Origin: Pseudomonas reinekei
GTDB taxonomy: Bacteria > Pseudomonadota > Gammaproteobacteria > Pseudomonadales > Pseudomonadaceae
Assembly (NCBI RefSeq): GCF_001945365.1
Contig: NZ_MSTQ01000017.1
Location: 49,318 to 113,317 of the forward strand
Direction: 5' to 3'
Length of the DNA: 64,000 nucleotides
Part shown: positions 24,831 to 34,172 of the stretch, piece by piece
Layout of the letters: every line of letters begins with the position of its first letter
Numbering within the stretch: the first letter of the stretch is position 1
Notes under the pieces: model-generated
Database searches by the model: none
What the model was told of the DNA's origin: nothing
Seen by the model: only the letters and a program-made list of their open reading frames with translations
Position numbers and translations under genes: made by a program

Positions 24831-24963
24831 CTGTGGCGAGCGAGCTTGCTCGCGCTGGGTTGCGAAGCGACCCCAAAGCGTGAATGGGCGGTAGAACATG
24901 CACGCCGCGTTGCCTGGCTGTGCGACTGCTGCGCAGCCGAGCGGGAGCAAACGCCCTCGCCAC
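24831..24963. repeat. long composite REP element, copy 1
   Basis: The element starts CTGTGGCGAGCGAGC, contains CGCTGGGTTGCGAAGCGACC and ends GAGCGGGAGCAAACGCCCTCGCCAC. The same layout recurs at 31331-31452, so this is a dispersed unit of about 125-135 bp with REP-like ends and a conserved inner part. Confidence 0.75.
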
Positions 24964-24991
24964 CAAAGCCCGACATCAATCAACGATGAAA

Positions 24992-25087
24992 TCAGGCCAC
25001 CCTGGCCTTCAACGCCCGGCGTAACGCCACCAATAACTTCACGATGTCCTGCGGGCTCATGGGTTGAAGCGCTTTTGCATCTGCCAT
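24992..25087 (-). CDS. 31-residue small protein with amphipathic helix
   Basis: ATG 25087 is preceded by AAGGAAGAG at good distance, and the frame codes 31 residues: MADAKALQPMSPQDIVKLLV, then ALRRALKARVA. The C-terminal half is an ideal basic amphipathic helix. There is no recognised family. It is divergent from the RND efflux operon (starts 236 bases apart). The strong ribosome binding site and clean start argue that it is real. Confidence 0.5.
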   Translation of the reverse strand: MADAKALQPMSPQDIVKLLVALRRALKARVA

Positions 25088-25323
25088 TTTCTCTTCCTTG
25101 TGAGTGATCGGCCGGGGAGTCTGGCCAATAGCGGTCCGTCCTTGGAGGGGCAAATCGAAAAAAAGATCCTTCCTACAGCGCAAAGGAAAATAGACGTCTT
25201 ACGTCGCCCCGGCAAATGTCGCAGGGCAATTCGTTGTTTATTTGACGCCGCGCAGCGTGCGCGTTTCAAAGCCTGTTCTAAGCTCACAGACGTATTGCGC
25301 TCGCATAACGCAAAGGAGTCTGC

Positions 25324-26427
25324 ATGGCTGGTCCTGGAATCAAAATGGCGATCGGCTTGTGCCTTCTGGCTTCGCTGACCGCGTGTGATGAACAAGCACC
25401 GAGTGAGAAGGCCCGGCCACGGGTTTTCGTCCAAGAAGTCAAACCTGCCGAATATGCCGCCAACATCACCTTGACCGGCGATGTGCAGGCCCGGGTGCAG
25501 ACCGAACTGTCTTTTCGCGTGAGCGGAAAGATCATCCAGCGTACGGTCGACGTCGGTGACCGGGTCTCGGCCAGGCAGGTCCTTGCGCGGCTCGACCCGA
25601 AGGACCTGCAAACCAATGTCGACTCGGCGCAGGCTCAAGTCGTCGCCGAACAGGCCAAGGTCAAACAGAACGCCGCTTCTTTCGTGCGTCAGCAAAAACT
25701 GTTGCCCAAAGGCTATACCAGCCAAAGCGAGTACGACTCTGCCCAGGCTGCATTGCGCAGCAGCCAAAGCTCGCTGGCGGCGGCCCAGGCGCAGTTGGCC
25801 AATGCCCGTGAACAACTGAGTTACACCGCGTTGATTTCCGATGCGCCGGGCGTGATCACTCAGCGCCAGGCAGAAGTCGGGCAAGTGGTTCAGGCCACGG
25901 TGCCGATTTTCAGCCTGGCCCAGGACGGTGAGCGCGATGCGGTGTTCAACGTCTATGAATCGCTGCTGGCCGAACCGCCATCGGACAAAGCCGTCGTGGT
26001 CAGCCTGCTCGACAATCCGGCGATCAAAACCACTGGCACCGTCCGGGAAATCACCCCGGCGGTCTCCGAGCAGACCGGCACCGTACAGGTCAAAGTCACC
26101 CTCGACAGCTTGCCACCGGGCATGCAACTGGGCTCGGTGGTGAGTGCCAGTGCCAATACCCGGGGTAAATCCGCGGTGGAATTGCCATGGTCGGCGTTGA
26201 CCAAGAAAGTCAGCGACCCTGCCGTGTGGCTGGTGGACGGCGAAGGCAAGGCGCAATTGCATACTGTCACCGTTGGCCGCTACCTGACCGGTAAAGTCAT
26301 CATCAGCGATGGCCTCAAAGGGGGCGAAAAAGTTGTCATTGCCGGCGGCCAGTTGCTGCACCCCGGCGTGACCGTGGAAATCGCTGAAAACACCTACAAG
26401 GAATTGGCCGCGGAGAGTCAACCATGA
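25324..26427 (+). CDS. triA: RND efflux membrane-fusion lipoprotein 1 (TriA-like)
   Basis: The 367-residue periplasmic adaptor has a lipoprotein signal (lipobox LTAC, Cys21), a split lipoyl domain (LSFRVSGKIIQRTVDVGDRV ... YTALISDAPGVITQR), a long coiled hairpin between them (about 85-160) and beta-barrel domains. It is the first of two adaptors before one RND pump. That arrangement is known from TriABC of P. aeruginosa, a triclosan pump needing both adaptors. The symbol rests on this layout. Confidence 0.8.
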   Translation: MAGPGIKMAIGLCLLASLTACDEQAPSEKARPRVFVQEVKPAEYAANITLTGDVQARVQTELSFRVSGKIIQRTVDVGDRVSARQVLARLDPKDLQTNVDSAQAQVVAEQAKVKQNAASFVRQQKLLPKGYTSQSEYDSAQAALRSSQSSLAAAQAQLANAREQLSYTALISDAPGVITQRQAEVGQVVQATVPIFSLAQDGERDAVFNVYESLLAEPPSDKAVVVSLLDNPAIKTTGTVREITPAVSEQTGTVQVKVTLDSLPPGMQLGSVVSASANTRGKSAVELPWSALTKKVSDPAVWLVDGEGKAQLHTVTVGRYLTGKVIISDGLKGGEKVVIAGGQLLHPGVTVEIAENTYKELAAESQP

Positions 26428-27491
26428 AGCATCTGTTACTGGTGTTCGCCAGTGTGATGCTGGTGGCCTGTTCGAAAGAGGAAGCAGCACCGGAACCGGT
26501 CCGCCCGGTGCTGTCGATCAAGGTCGAAGCGCTGGGTGAACAAAACCTCGGCCGCTTCGCGGGGAGCATCCAGGCCCGATATGAAAGCAACGTCGGTTTC
26601 CGTGTGCCGGGACGCATCGCCAGCCGTAGCGTCGATGTCGGCGCGGAAGTCGAAAAGGGCGCCTTGCTTGCCTCGCTCGACCCTACCGATCAGAAGAACC
26701 AGTTGCGCTCCGCAGAAGGCGATCTGGCGAGTATCCGGGCGAATCTGATCAATGCCCAGGCCACCGCAAGGCGACAGCAGAGCCTGTTCGATCAAGGCGT
26801 GGGCTCCCAGGCGCAACTCGACGCTGCGCAGACTGACTTGAAAACCACCCAGGCTTCCCTTGACCAGGCCCAGGCGGCGGTCAATCAGGCCAAGGACCAG
26901 CTGAACTACGTTGAACTGCGTGCCGATCACAAAGCGGTGGTCACCGCGTGGATGGCCGAGGCCGGGCAAGTGGTCACCGCCGGCCAGCAAGTGGTCACCC
27001 TGGCACAACCGGACATCAAGGAGGCGGTGATCGATCTGCCGGACACCCTGGTCGATCAGTTGCCCCAGGACGTGGTGTTTCAAGTGGCCTTGCAACTGAC
27101 CCCGGAAATCAACACCACAGCCGTCGTCCGGGAAATCGAACCCCAGGCAGAAAGCACCACCCGTACCCGCCGTGCGCGCCTGACCCTGAGCGAAACGCCC
27201 ACCGCGTTTCGTCTGGGCTCGGCGATCAGCGTGACCTTGAGTTCGGCGATCAAGCCGCAAATCGAACTGCCCCTGAGCGCACTGCAGGAGGTGGAGGGCA
27301 AATCGCGCATCTGGATCGTCGATACGCAGTCACAAACCGTTTCCCCGCGGGACGTCAGCATCGTCAGCCGCACGGATACCACGGTGGTCGTGGCCAGTGG
27401 CGTGAAGTCCGGCGAGCGGGTTGTCAGTGCGGGTGTGAACAGCCTCAAGCCGGGGCAGAAAGTGAAAGTAGATGAGGGCAGCCCACAATGA
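26424..27491 (+). CDS. triB: RND efflux membrane-fusion lipoprotein 2 (TriB-like)
   Basis: The second adaptor, 355 residues, overlaps the first by four bases. Its lipobox is LVAC (Cys16). The lipoyl halves are VGFRVPGRIASRSVDVGAEV and YVELRADHKAVVTAW, with a coiled hairpin (about 90-150) between them. Two different adaptors in one operon suggest a mixed adaptor ring around the pump. It overlaps the pump gene by four bases. Confidence 0.8.
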   Translation: MKHLLLVFASVMLVACSKEEAAPEPVRPVLSIKVEALGEQNLGRFAGSIQARYESNVGFRVPGRIASRSVDVGAEVEKGALLASLDPTDQKNQLRSAEGDLASIRANLINAQATARRQQSLFDQGVGSQAQLDAAQTDLKTTQASLDQAQAAVNQAKDQLNYVELRADHKAVVTAWMAEAGQVVTAGQQVVTLAQPDIKEAVIDLPDTLVDQLPQDVVFQVALQLTPEINTTAVVREIEPQAESTTRTRRARLTLSETPTAFRLGSAISVTLSSAIKPQIELPLSALQEVEGKSRIWIVDTQSQTVSPRDVSIVSRTDTTVVVASGVKSGERVVSAGVNSLKPGQKVKVDEGSPQ

Positions 27492-30400
27492 AAGGGAGTT
27501 TCAACTTATCCGAATGGGCGCTCAAACATCAGTCGTTTGTCTGGTATCTGATGTTCGTCGCGTTGCTGATGGGCGTGTTCTCGTACTTGAACCTGGGCCG
27601 CGAGGAAGACCCTTCCTTCACGATCAAGACCATGGTGATCCAGACCCGCTGGCCGGGTGCGACCCAAGAGGAAACCCTCAAGCAGGTCACTGACCGCATC
27701 GAGAAAAAGCTCGAAGAACTCGACTCGCTCGACTACGTGAAAAGCTACACCCGGCCGGGTGAGTCCACGGTGTACGTTTACTTGCGCGACACCACCAAGG
27801 CCAAGGACATTCCGGAAATCTGGTACCAGGTGCGCAAGAAAATCGGCGACATTCGCTACTCGTTTCCCCAAGGCATCCAGGGACCCTCGTTCAACGACGA
27901 ATTCGGTGACGTGTTCGGTTCGATCTATGCGTTTACCGCCGACGGCCTGACATTGCGCCAGTTGCGCGACTACGTCGAACAGGCCCGTGCCGACATCCGT
28001 GGCGTGCCGGGATTGGGCAAGATCGAGATGGTCGGGCAGCAGGATGAAGTCCTGTACCTGAATTTCTCGACCCGCAAACTGGCGGCGCTGGGCATCGATG
28101 AGCAACAGGTGGTTCAGGCCTTGCAAGCGCAAAACGCGGTGACTCCGGCGGGGGTGATCGAAGCCGGTCCCGAGCGGATTTCGGTGCGCACATCCGGGCA
28201 GTTCATTTCCGAGAAAGACCTGGCCAACGTCAACCTGCGTCTCAATGATCGCTTCTATCGCCTGGCCGACATTGCCGATATTCGCCGTGGCTACGTCGAC
28301 CCGTCGACCCCGGAATTCCGTTTCAATGGCCAACAGGCGATCGGTCTGGCCATTGCCATGCAGACCGGCGGCAACATCCAGGAATTCGGCAAGGCCCTGC
28401 ATCAACGTATCAGCGAGCTCACGGCGAACCTGCCGGTGGGCGTCGGGGTGCACAACGTCTCCGATCAGTCCGTCGTGGTCGAGGCCGCCGTTGGCGGGTT
28501 CACCAGTGCCTTGTTCGAAGCCGTGGTGATCGTGTTGGTGGTCAGCTTCATCAGCCTCGGCGTGCGCGCCGGTCTGGTGGTGGCGTGCTCGATCCCCCTG
28601 GTGCTGGCGATGGTGTTCGTGTTCATGGAATACAGCGGCATCACCATGCAGCGGATTTCCCTCGGTGCGTTGATCATCGCGCTGGGCCTGCTGGTGGATG
28701 ACGCGATGATCACGGTCGAGATGATGGTCTCGCGTCTGGAGTTGGGCGATACCAAGGAGCAGGCGGCGACCTTTGCCTATACCTCGACTGCCTTCCCGAT
28801 GCTCACAGGCACGCTGGTAACCGTGGCGGGTTTCGTACCGATTGGCCTCAATGGCAGCTCGGCCGGTGAATACACCTTCACCCTGTTTGCGGTGATTGCC
28901 GTGGCCATGTTGGTCTCGTGGGTGGTGGCGGTACTGTTCGCCCCGGTCATCGGCGTGCACATCCTCAGCGTCAATGTGAAGCCGCATGCGGCGGAACCGG
29001 GTCGCCTGGGGCGTGCATTCAACAGCGGCCTGTTGTGGAGCATGCGCAACCGCTGGTGGGCGATCGGCTTCACCGTCCTGCTGTTCGCGCTGTCGGTTGT
29101 CGGTATGCGCTTTGTGCAAAACCAGTTCTTTCCGGCCTCGGACCGCCCGGAAATCCTCGTGGACCTGAACCTGCCGCAAAACGCCTCTATCGATGAAACC
29201 CGCAAGGCTGTGGACAAGCTCGAAGCGACGCTCAAGGGTGACCCGGATATCGTGCGCTGGAGTACTTACGTCGGCCAGGGTGCGATTCGTTTTTACCTGC
29301 CTCTCGACCAGCAACTGCAAAACCCCTACTACGCGCAACTGGTGATCGTCGCCAAAGACTTCGAGACGCGCACAGCCCTCAGCGATCGCCTGCGTGAACG
29401 TCTGCGCAAGGATTTCGTCGGCATCGGCAGTTTTGTCCAAGCGCTGGAAATGGGCCCGCCCGTGGGCCGGCCGATCCAGTACCGCGTCAGCGGCCCGGAC
29501 ATCGACCAGGTGCGCAAGCACGCCATCGATCTGGCCAGCCAGCTGGACAAGAACCCGCACATCGGCGAAATCATTTTCGACTGGAACGAGCCGGGCAAGG
29601 TGCTGCGCATCGATATCGCCCAGGACAAGGCCCGCCAGCTCGGTTTGTCGTCCGAAGACGTGGCCAAACTGATGAACAGCATCGTCAGTGGCTCGACGGT
29701 GACCCAGGTCGACGACGACATCTACCTGATCAACGTGGTCGGTCGCGCCGTAGACGCCGAGCGGGGTTCGCCGGAAACCCTGCAGAACCTGCAGATTCTC
29801 ACCCCGGGCGGCACCTCCATTCCGTTGCTCGCGTTTGCCTCCGTGCGCTACGAACTTGAGCAACCGCTGGTGTGGCGTCGCGACCGCAAACCGACGATTA
29901 CCATCAAGACGGCGGTAATCGGTGACATTCAGCCCACCGATCTGGTGAAGCTGCTCAAGCCGGACATCGACCAATTCGCTTCGGCATTGCCGGCGGGCTA
30001 CAAGGTCGCCACGGGTGGTACGGTGGAAGAGAGCGCCAAGGCCCAGGGGCCGATCAACAAGGTCATTCCGTTGATGGTGTTCCTGATGGCCACCTTCCTG
30101 ATGATTCAACTGCACAGTGTGCAGAAAATGTTCCTGGTGGCCAGCGTCGCGCCGCTGGGCTTGATCGGCGTGGTGTTGGCACTGGTGCCGACGGGAACGC
30201 CGATGGGCTTTGTGGCGATCCTCGGCATTCTGGCGCTGATCGGCATCATCATCCGCAACTCGGTGATTCTGGTGACCCAGATCGACGCGTTCGTGGCCGA
30301 AGGTTCTTCACACTGGGATGCGGTGGTGGAAGCCACCGAACACCGTCGGCGACCGATCCTGCTGACCGCCGCGGCCGCGAGCCTGGGCATGATCCCGATT

Positions 30401-30541
30401 GCCCGGGAGGTGTTCTGGGGGCCGATGGCCTACGCGATGATCGGCGGGATCATCGTCGCGACCTTGCTGACGCTGCTGTTTTTGCCGGCGTTGTACGTGG
30501 CCTGGTACAGGATTCACGAACCGAAGAAAGAAGTGCGATAA
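27488..30541 (+). CDS. triC: RND multidrug efflux transporter (TriC-like)
   Basis: The 1017-residue inner-membrane pump has the RND layout: a first membrane helix (about 15-33), a large periplasmic loop, helices 2-6, a second loop and helices 8-12. The proton-relay Asp pair is in GLLVDDAMITVEM. Length and two-adaptor operon fit TriC. No outer-membrane channel gene is present, so it must borrow one encoded elsewhere (OpmH does this for TriABC). Substrates cannot be read from sequence. Confidence 0.88.
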   Translation: MKGSFNLSEWALKHQSFVWYLMFVALLMGVFSYLNLGREEDPSFTIKTMVIQTRWPGATQEETLKQVTDRIEKKLEELDSLDYVKSYTRPGESTVYVYLRDTTKAKDIPEIWYQVRKKIGDIRYSFPQGIQGPSFNDEFGDVFGSIYAFTADGLTLRQLRDYVEQARADIRGVPGLGKIEMVGQQDEVLYLNFSTRKLAALGIDEQQVVQALQAQNAVTPAGVIEAGPERISVRTSGQFISEKDLANVNLRLNDRFYRLADIADIRRGYVDPSTPEFRFNGQQAIGLAIAMQTGGNIQEFGKALHQRISELTANLPVGVGVHNVSDQSVVVEAAVGGFTSALFEAVVIVLVVSFISLGVRAGLVVACSIPLVLAMVFVFMEYSGITMQRISLGALIIALGLLVDDAMITVEMMVSRLELGDTKEQAATFAYTSTAFPMLTGTLVTVAGFVPIGLNGSSAGEYTFTLFAVIAVAMLVSWVVAVLFAPVIGVHILSVNVKPHAAEPGRLGRAFNSGLLWSMRNRWWAIGFTVLLFALSVVGMRFVQNQFFPASDRPEILVDLNLPQNASIDETRKAVDKLEATLKGDPDIVRWSTYVGQGAIRFYLPLDQQLQNPYYAQLVIVAKDFETRTALSDRLRERLRKDFVGIGSFVQALEMGPPVGRPIQYRVSGPDIDQVRKHAIDLASQLDKNPHIGEIIFDWNEPGKVLRIDIAQDKARQLGLSSEDVAKLMNSIVSGSTVTQVDDDIYLINVVGRAVDAERGSPETLQNLQILTPGGTSIPLLAFASVRYELEQPLVWRRDRKPTITIKTAVIGDIQPTDLVKLLKPDIDQFASALPAGYKVATGGTVEESAKAQGPINKVIPLMVFLMATFLMIQLHSVQKMFLVASVAPLGLIGVVLALVPTGTPMGFVAILGILALIGIIIRNSVILVTQIDAFVAEGSSHWDAVVEATEHRRRPILLTAAAASLGMIPIAREVFWGPMAYAMIGGIIVATLLTLLFLPALYVAWYRIHEPKKEVR

Positions 30542-30558
30542 GGCGAGCGCTGCGCGCT

Positions 30559-30624
30559 CATCGCCAGCAGGCTGGCTCCCACAGGTGCATGCGTTCAACG
30601 GTGGGAGCCAGCCTGCTGGCGATG
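30559..30624. repeat. inverted REP pair, GCCAGC variant
   Basis: CATCGCCAGCAGGCTGGCTC and GTGGGAGCCAGCCTGCTGGC face each other over about 16 bases. The stem is GCCAGC/GCTGGC instead of the usual GCGAGC/GCTCGC, with both arms changed together. Confidence 0.85.
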
Positions 30625-30637
30625 GCGTCCGAACTGA

Positions 30638-31267
30638 CTACACCGGCTTACGCCACACACTCGCCAGCCAAGGCTGCTGCTCCCGCGGCAGTCCCGCTGG
30701 CCGGTAGTAATGTTCCAGCTCGACAAACCCCGCTTCGGTGAGCAACTGCTGCCACGCCTGAAGATCGTGATACGCCCCATAGCGCGGCCCGATCCAGCCT
30801 TCCTGATTCTCGCCACGGGGGTTGGAGCTGAACAACACGCCACCAGGCTTCAGCGCCCCGCGCAACTCCAGCAATACCCGAGGCAGCTCCTGGCGCGGGA
30901 TGTGGAACAACACCGCGTTGGCAAAAATGCCGTCGAAACGCCCGGCCGGCAGATCGAGTTTCAGAAAGTCCTGCTGCCAGACTTCGCAGCCGCTGTCCTC
31001 ACGGGCCATCTGCGCGAATTTTTCCGAACCATCGAGGCCGACAGCTTTGTGGCCCATGCGCGTAAACGTCTGCAGATCCCGACCGGGGCCGCAGCCGAAG
31101 TCGAGAATGTCGAACGGTGCCTCGCCCTGAATATGCCGGAGCAGAGCATCGATGTTCTGGCTGACATCGTGATCGCGCGTGCCTTCGCGAAAACCCTCCG
31201 CCACCGAGTTGTAGTGGCCGAGGGTGGTAGTGGTGATTTTTTCGAGGTCGTCGGGGGTTTGTTTCAT
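30638..31267 (-). CDS. class I SAM-dependent methyltransferase
   Basis: The 209-residue protein has SAM-binding motif I ILDFGCGPGRDLQTF, acidic loop VGLDGSEKF and motif IV FDGIFANAVLFHIPRQELP. ATG 31267 (MKQTPDDLEKITTTTLGHYN) is the sensible start; the in-frame extension to 31453 is repeat DNA. The substrate is not known. It is convergent with the RND operon and stands alone. Confidence 0.85.
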   Translation of the reverse strand: MKQTPDDLEKITTTTLGHYNSVAEGFREGTRDHDVSQNIDALLRHIQGEAPFDILDFGCGPGRDLQTFTRMGHKAVGLDGSEKFAQMAREDSGCEVWQQDFLKLDLPAGRFDGIFANAVLFHIPRQELPRVLLELRGALKPGGVLFSSNPRGENQEGWIGPRYGAYHDLQAWQQLLTEAGFVELEHYYRPAGLPREQQPWLASVWRKPV

Positions 31268-31330
31268 GGTCGGCTGCGCAGGCAATTGGGATTTGCCGAA
31301 TATACGCCATGAAAATTCAGGTCGTGCAAT

Positions 31331-31452
31331 CTGTGGCGAGGGAGCCTGCACCCGCTGGGCTGCGAGGCCGCCCCAAACCGTGTGTCTGAGAAATTGATGT
31401 GTCCATTTTGCGATTGCTGCGCAATTGAGCGGGAGCAAGCTCCCTCGCCACA
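31331..31452. repeat. long composite REP element, copy 2
   Basis: It starts CTGTGGCGAGGGAGC, contains CCGCTGGGCTGCGAGGCCGC and ends GAGCGGGAGCAAGCTCCCTC plus GCCACA, the same layout as 24831-24963. It lies between the methyltransferase start and the metI stop. Confidence 0.75.
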
Positions 31453-31476
31453 AAGCCTCCTCACGCGCCCCGACTT

Positions 31477-32121
31477 CTATCGCTTGTTCAATCCCCGCGC
31501 CAGTCTGTCGCCACCCAACTGAATCACCGCCACCAACGCCACCAGCAACACAATCACCGTCAACATGATCTGGCTGTCAAAACGCTGATACCCATACCGG
31601 TACGCAATGTCCCCCAGCCCACCCGCGCCAATGGCCCCGGCCATGGCCGACGAATTGATCATCGTGACCAAGGTGATAGTGAACCCGCCGACAATCCCCG
31701 GCAGCGCTTCCGGCAACAGCACATGCCAAACGATGTGCCCGCGCCGGCAACCCATGGCCTGCGCGGCTTCGATCAGCCCGTGATCGACCTCGCGCAAACT
31801 GACCTTGGCAATCCGCGCAAAGAACGGCGTCGCCGCGATGGTCAGCGGCACCACGGCGGCCCACACGCCGTACGTGGTGCCGACAATCAGGCGGGTGAAG
31901 GGGATCAGCGCCACCATCAGAATCAGAAACGGGATCGAGCGGAACAGGTTCACGAACGCGCCCAATGCGCGGTTGATCGCCGGGGCTTCGTAGATTCCGC
32001 CTCTGGAACTGGTGACCAGGATCACCGCCAGCGGTATACCCGCCAGCAGTGCGATCAGCGATGACACACCGACCATCAAAAACGTGTCGATAAAGCCTTG
32101 CAGCAAACGATCAAACCACAT
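31477..32121 (-). CDS. metI: methionine-type ABC transporter permease
   Basis: The 214-residue permease has five membrane segments. Its EAA loop is EAAQAMGCRRGHIVWHVLLPEALPG, in the position typical of MetI. It works with MetN and the MetQ protein encoded upstream. It overlaps metN by 11 bases. The operon continues upstream into flavin enzymes, which suggests that the cargo may be an organosulfur compound rather than methionine itself. Confidence 0.9.
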   Translation of the reverse strand: MWFDRLLQGFIDTFLMVGVSSLIALLAGIPLAVILVTSSRGGIYEAPAINRALGAFVNLFRSIPFLILMVALIPFTRLIVGTTYGVWAAVVPLTIAATPFFARIAKVSLREVDHGLIEAAQAMGCRRGHIVWHVLLPEALPGIVGGFTITLVTMINSSAMAGAIGAGGLGDIAYRYGYQRFDSQIMLTVIVLLVALVAVIQLGGDRLARGLNKR

Positions 32122-33232
32122 AACCCAACACCTCCACCTGTTGCGCCCAGCGGCCGGCGCGTTGCTGCAGTTCTTCGGCGGTGAGGGATGAACCCGTCAC
32201 CGACAACAGCAATTGCCCGAGGGCGTGCCCTTGAATCCGTTCCACGCCACCCTGCAACAAGCGCACTCGGCCGCCGAGAGCGCCGAACAGGGCCGCGATG
32301 TCAGGTTCATCACCGGCGGCACCGGTAAATTGCAGGCGCAATACCACCGCGTCTTCCGCTGACTGTGGTTGAGCCCGCAAGCGGCTTTGCAGCTCTGGCG
32401 GCAGGGCGTGTTGCAATGGCGCGAGCAGGGTCTTGCTGACGTCGTGCTGCGGATTGCCGAACACTTCCCACACCGGGCCTTGCTCGACGATGCGCCCATG
32501 TTCGAGCACCACGACGCGATCACAGATCTCGCGGATCACTGCCATTTCATGGGTGATCAAAATGATGGTCAGGCCCAGGCGCTGGTTGATCTCGCGCAAC
32601 AACCCGAGGATCGATTGCGTGGTCTCCGGGTCCAGCGCGGACGTGGCCTCGTCGCACAGCAGGATCGCCGGGTCGTGCACCAGTGCGCGGGCGATGCCGA
32701 CACGTTGTTTCTGGCCACCGGACAGTTGCGCGGGGTAGGCCTTGTGCTTGGCTTGCAGGCCCACCAGTTCCAGCAGTTCGCGGACCTTCTGATCGCGTTT
32801 TTCCTTGGGCACGCCGGCGACTTTCAGCGGTAATTCAACGTTCTGCCAAACAGTCTTGGCCGACATCAGATTGAAGTGCTGGAAGATCATACCGATGCGT
32901 CGACGCAGCGCCACCAGACGATCCTCATCGAACTCGCCAATGTCGACCTGATCGATCAGCACCCGGCCCGAAGTCGGTTGTTCCAGGCGATTGATGGTAC
33001 GGATCAACGACGATTTGCCGGCGCCGCTGCGACCGATAATGCCGAACACTTCACCGCGCTGGATCGCCAGGTCAATGCCGTGCAGGGCGGCCACCGGGCC
33101 TTGTTTGCCGTCGTAGGTTTTACCCAGGCCGACAAAGCGCACGTGGGCACGATTGAGTTCCGGGTGCAGCTCGGTCTGTTTTGCATGGCGGGGCTCTGGA
33201 ATCTCCAGTCGCCGTTGGGTTGCGGTCGTCAT
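32111..33232 (-). CDS. metN: methionine-type ABC transporter ATPase
   Basis: The 373-residue ATPase has Walker A GRSGAGKSS, signature LSGGQKQR, Walker B ILLCDEATSALDPET and switch His in ILITHEMAV. The C-terminal 80 residues form a NIL domain, the substrate-sensing part of MetN that gives feedback inhibition. The N-terminus is about 25 residues longer than in E. coli MetN. metQ ends two bases before it. Confidence 0.92.
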   Translation of the reverse strand: MTTATQRRLEIPEPRHAKQTELHPELNRAHVRFVGLGKTYDGKQGPVAALHGIDLAIQRGEVFGIIGRSGAGKSSLIRTINRLEQPTSGRVLIDQVDIGEFDEDRLVALRRRIGMIFQHFNLMSAKTVWQNVELPLKVAGVPKEKRDQKVRELLELVGLQAKHKAYPAQLSGGQKQRVGIARALVHDPAILLCDEATSALDPETTQSILGLLREINQRLGLTIILITHEMAVIREICDRVVVLEHGRIVEQGPVWEVFGNPQHDVSKTLLAPLQHALPPELQSRLRAQPQSAEDAVVLRLQFTGAAGDEPDIAALFGALGGRVRLLQGGVERIQGHALGQLLLSVTGSSLTAEELQQRAGRWAQQVEVLGYVV

Positions 33233-33234
33233 GC

Positions 33235-34044
33235 TCAGCTCTCCCAGCCGGCTTGATAGAGCTTGCCATGGGCTTTATCCAGTGCGGCGCGCACGGCTGG
33301 CGAATGCTGGTAGATGTCGACGAACTTGATCAGGCGCGGGTCGGTTTTATTCTTCGGCTGGATCACGAACTGGATCACGTATTCCTTGTGATCGAGGCCG
33401 TCGAACAGTAGCGCGGAACCGGCATCGAAGGTCTTCGCCAGGCGGATGTATGCGGGGTAGCCCTGGACCAGATCGGCGTCGTCATAGGCGCGTACCAGTT
33501 GCACGGCTTCAACCTGGAGGATTCTGATTTTCTTCGGGTTGGCAATGATGTCTTCTTCGGTGGCCTTGTAGCCGACACCCGGTTTGAGGGTGATCAGGCC
33601 AGCCTTGGCCAACAGCTGCAAACCACGACCGCTGTTGATCGGGTCGTTGGCGATAGCCACGCTGGCGCCTTCTGGCAGCTCGTCGAAGCTTTTGTATTTT
33701 TTCGAATAGAGGCCGACGTTGTTGATGATCCCCGGCGCGAACGGCACCAGGTCAAAACCGGCGGCAGCCTTGGCGTTTTCCAGGAACGGGATGTGCTGGA
33801 AGTAGTTCACGTCGATGTCGCCGGAAGCGAGGCTGACGTTGGGGGCAATCCAGTCGGTGAACTCCACCAGCTCGACTTTCAGGCCTTGTTTGCCTGCTTC
33901 TTCGACCGCGGCTTCCAACGGAATGGCGAAGGCAGCGGTGGTGCCGATTTTCAGGGGCGCGTCGGCGGCAAAGGTTACCGAAGTGAAGAGGCCGAGAGCC
34001 AGGGCCAGTGCTTTGACTGGGTGAGAGAGGTAGTTCTTTTTCAT
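33235..34044 (-). CDS. metQ: MetQ-family substrate-binding protein
   Basis: The 269-residue NlpA/MetQ-type periplasmic protein has a signal peptide ending near VTFAADAPL (no lipobox Cys), then VELVEFTDWIAPN, VNYFQHIPFLENA and VAIANDPINSGRGLQLL. It lies directly upstream of metN-metI. It is distinct from the orphan metQ at 23966, so the window carries two binding proteins of this family and one permease pair. Confidence 0.9.
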   Translation of the reverse strand: MKKNYLSHPVKALALALGLFTSVTFAADAPLKIGTTAAFAIPLEAAVEEAGKQGLKVELVEFTDWIAPNVSLASGDIDVNYFQHIPFLENAKAAAGFDLVPFAPGIINNVGLYSKKYKSFDELPEGASVAIANDPINSGRGLQLLAKAGLITLKPGVGYKATEEDIIANPKKIRILQVEAVQLVRAYDDADLVQGYPAYIRLAKTFDAGSALLFDGLDHKEYVIQFVIQPKNKTDPRLIKFVDIYQHSPAVRAALDKAHGKLYQAGWES

Positions 34045-34093
34045 GATGGTTTTTCCAGTCAGTGCATAAGATTTTTGGTGTTCGGGCGGGCCT

Positions 34094-34169
34094 CATCGCT
34101 GGCAAGCCAGCTCCCACAGTGTTCTCGGGTGTTCACGCGACCCCTGTGGGAGCTGGCTTGCCAGCGATG
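34094..34169. repeat. inverted REP pair, GCTGGC variant
   Basis: CATCGCTGGCAAGCCAGCTC and the inverse GTGGGAGCTGGCTTGCCAGC are separated by about 24 bases, between metQ and the monooxygenase gene. The stem is GCTGGC/GCCAGC, a further compensated variant. Confidence 0.85.
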
Positions 34170-34172
34170 CTT

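Noticed and set aside
31268..31453. 62-residue N-terminal extension of the methyltransferase
   Set aside because: The extension is mostly the translation of a dispersed repeat element; ATG 31267 gives a normal-length protein.
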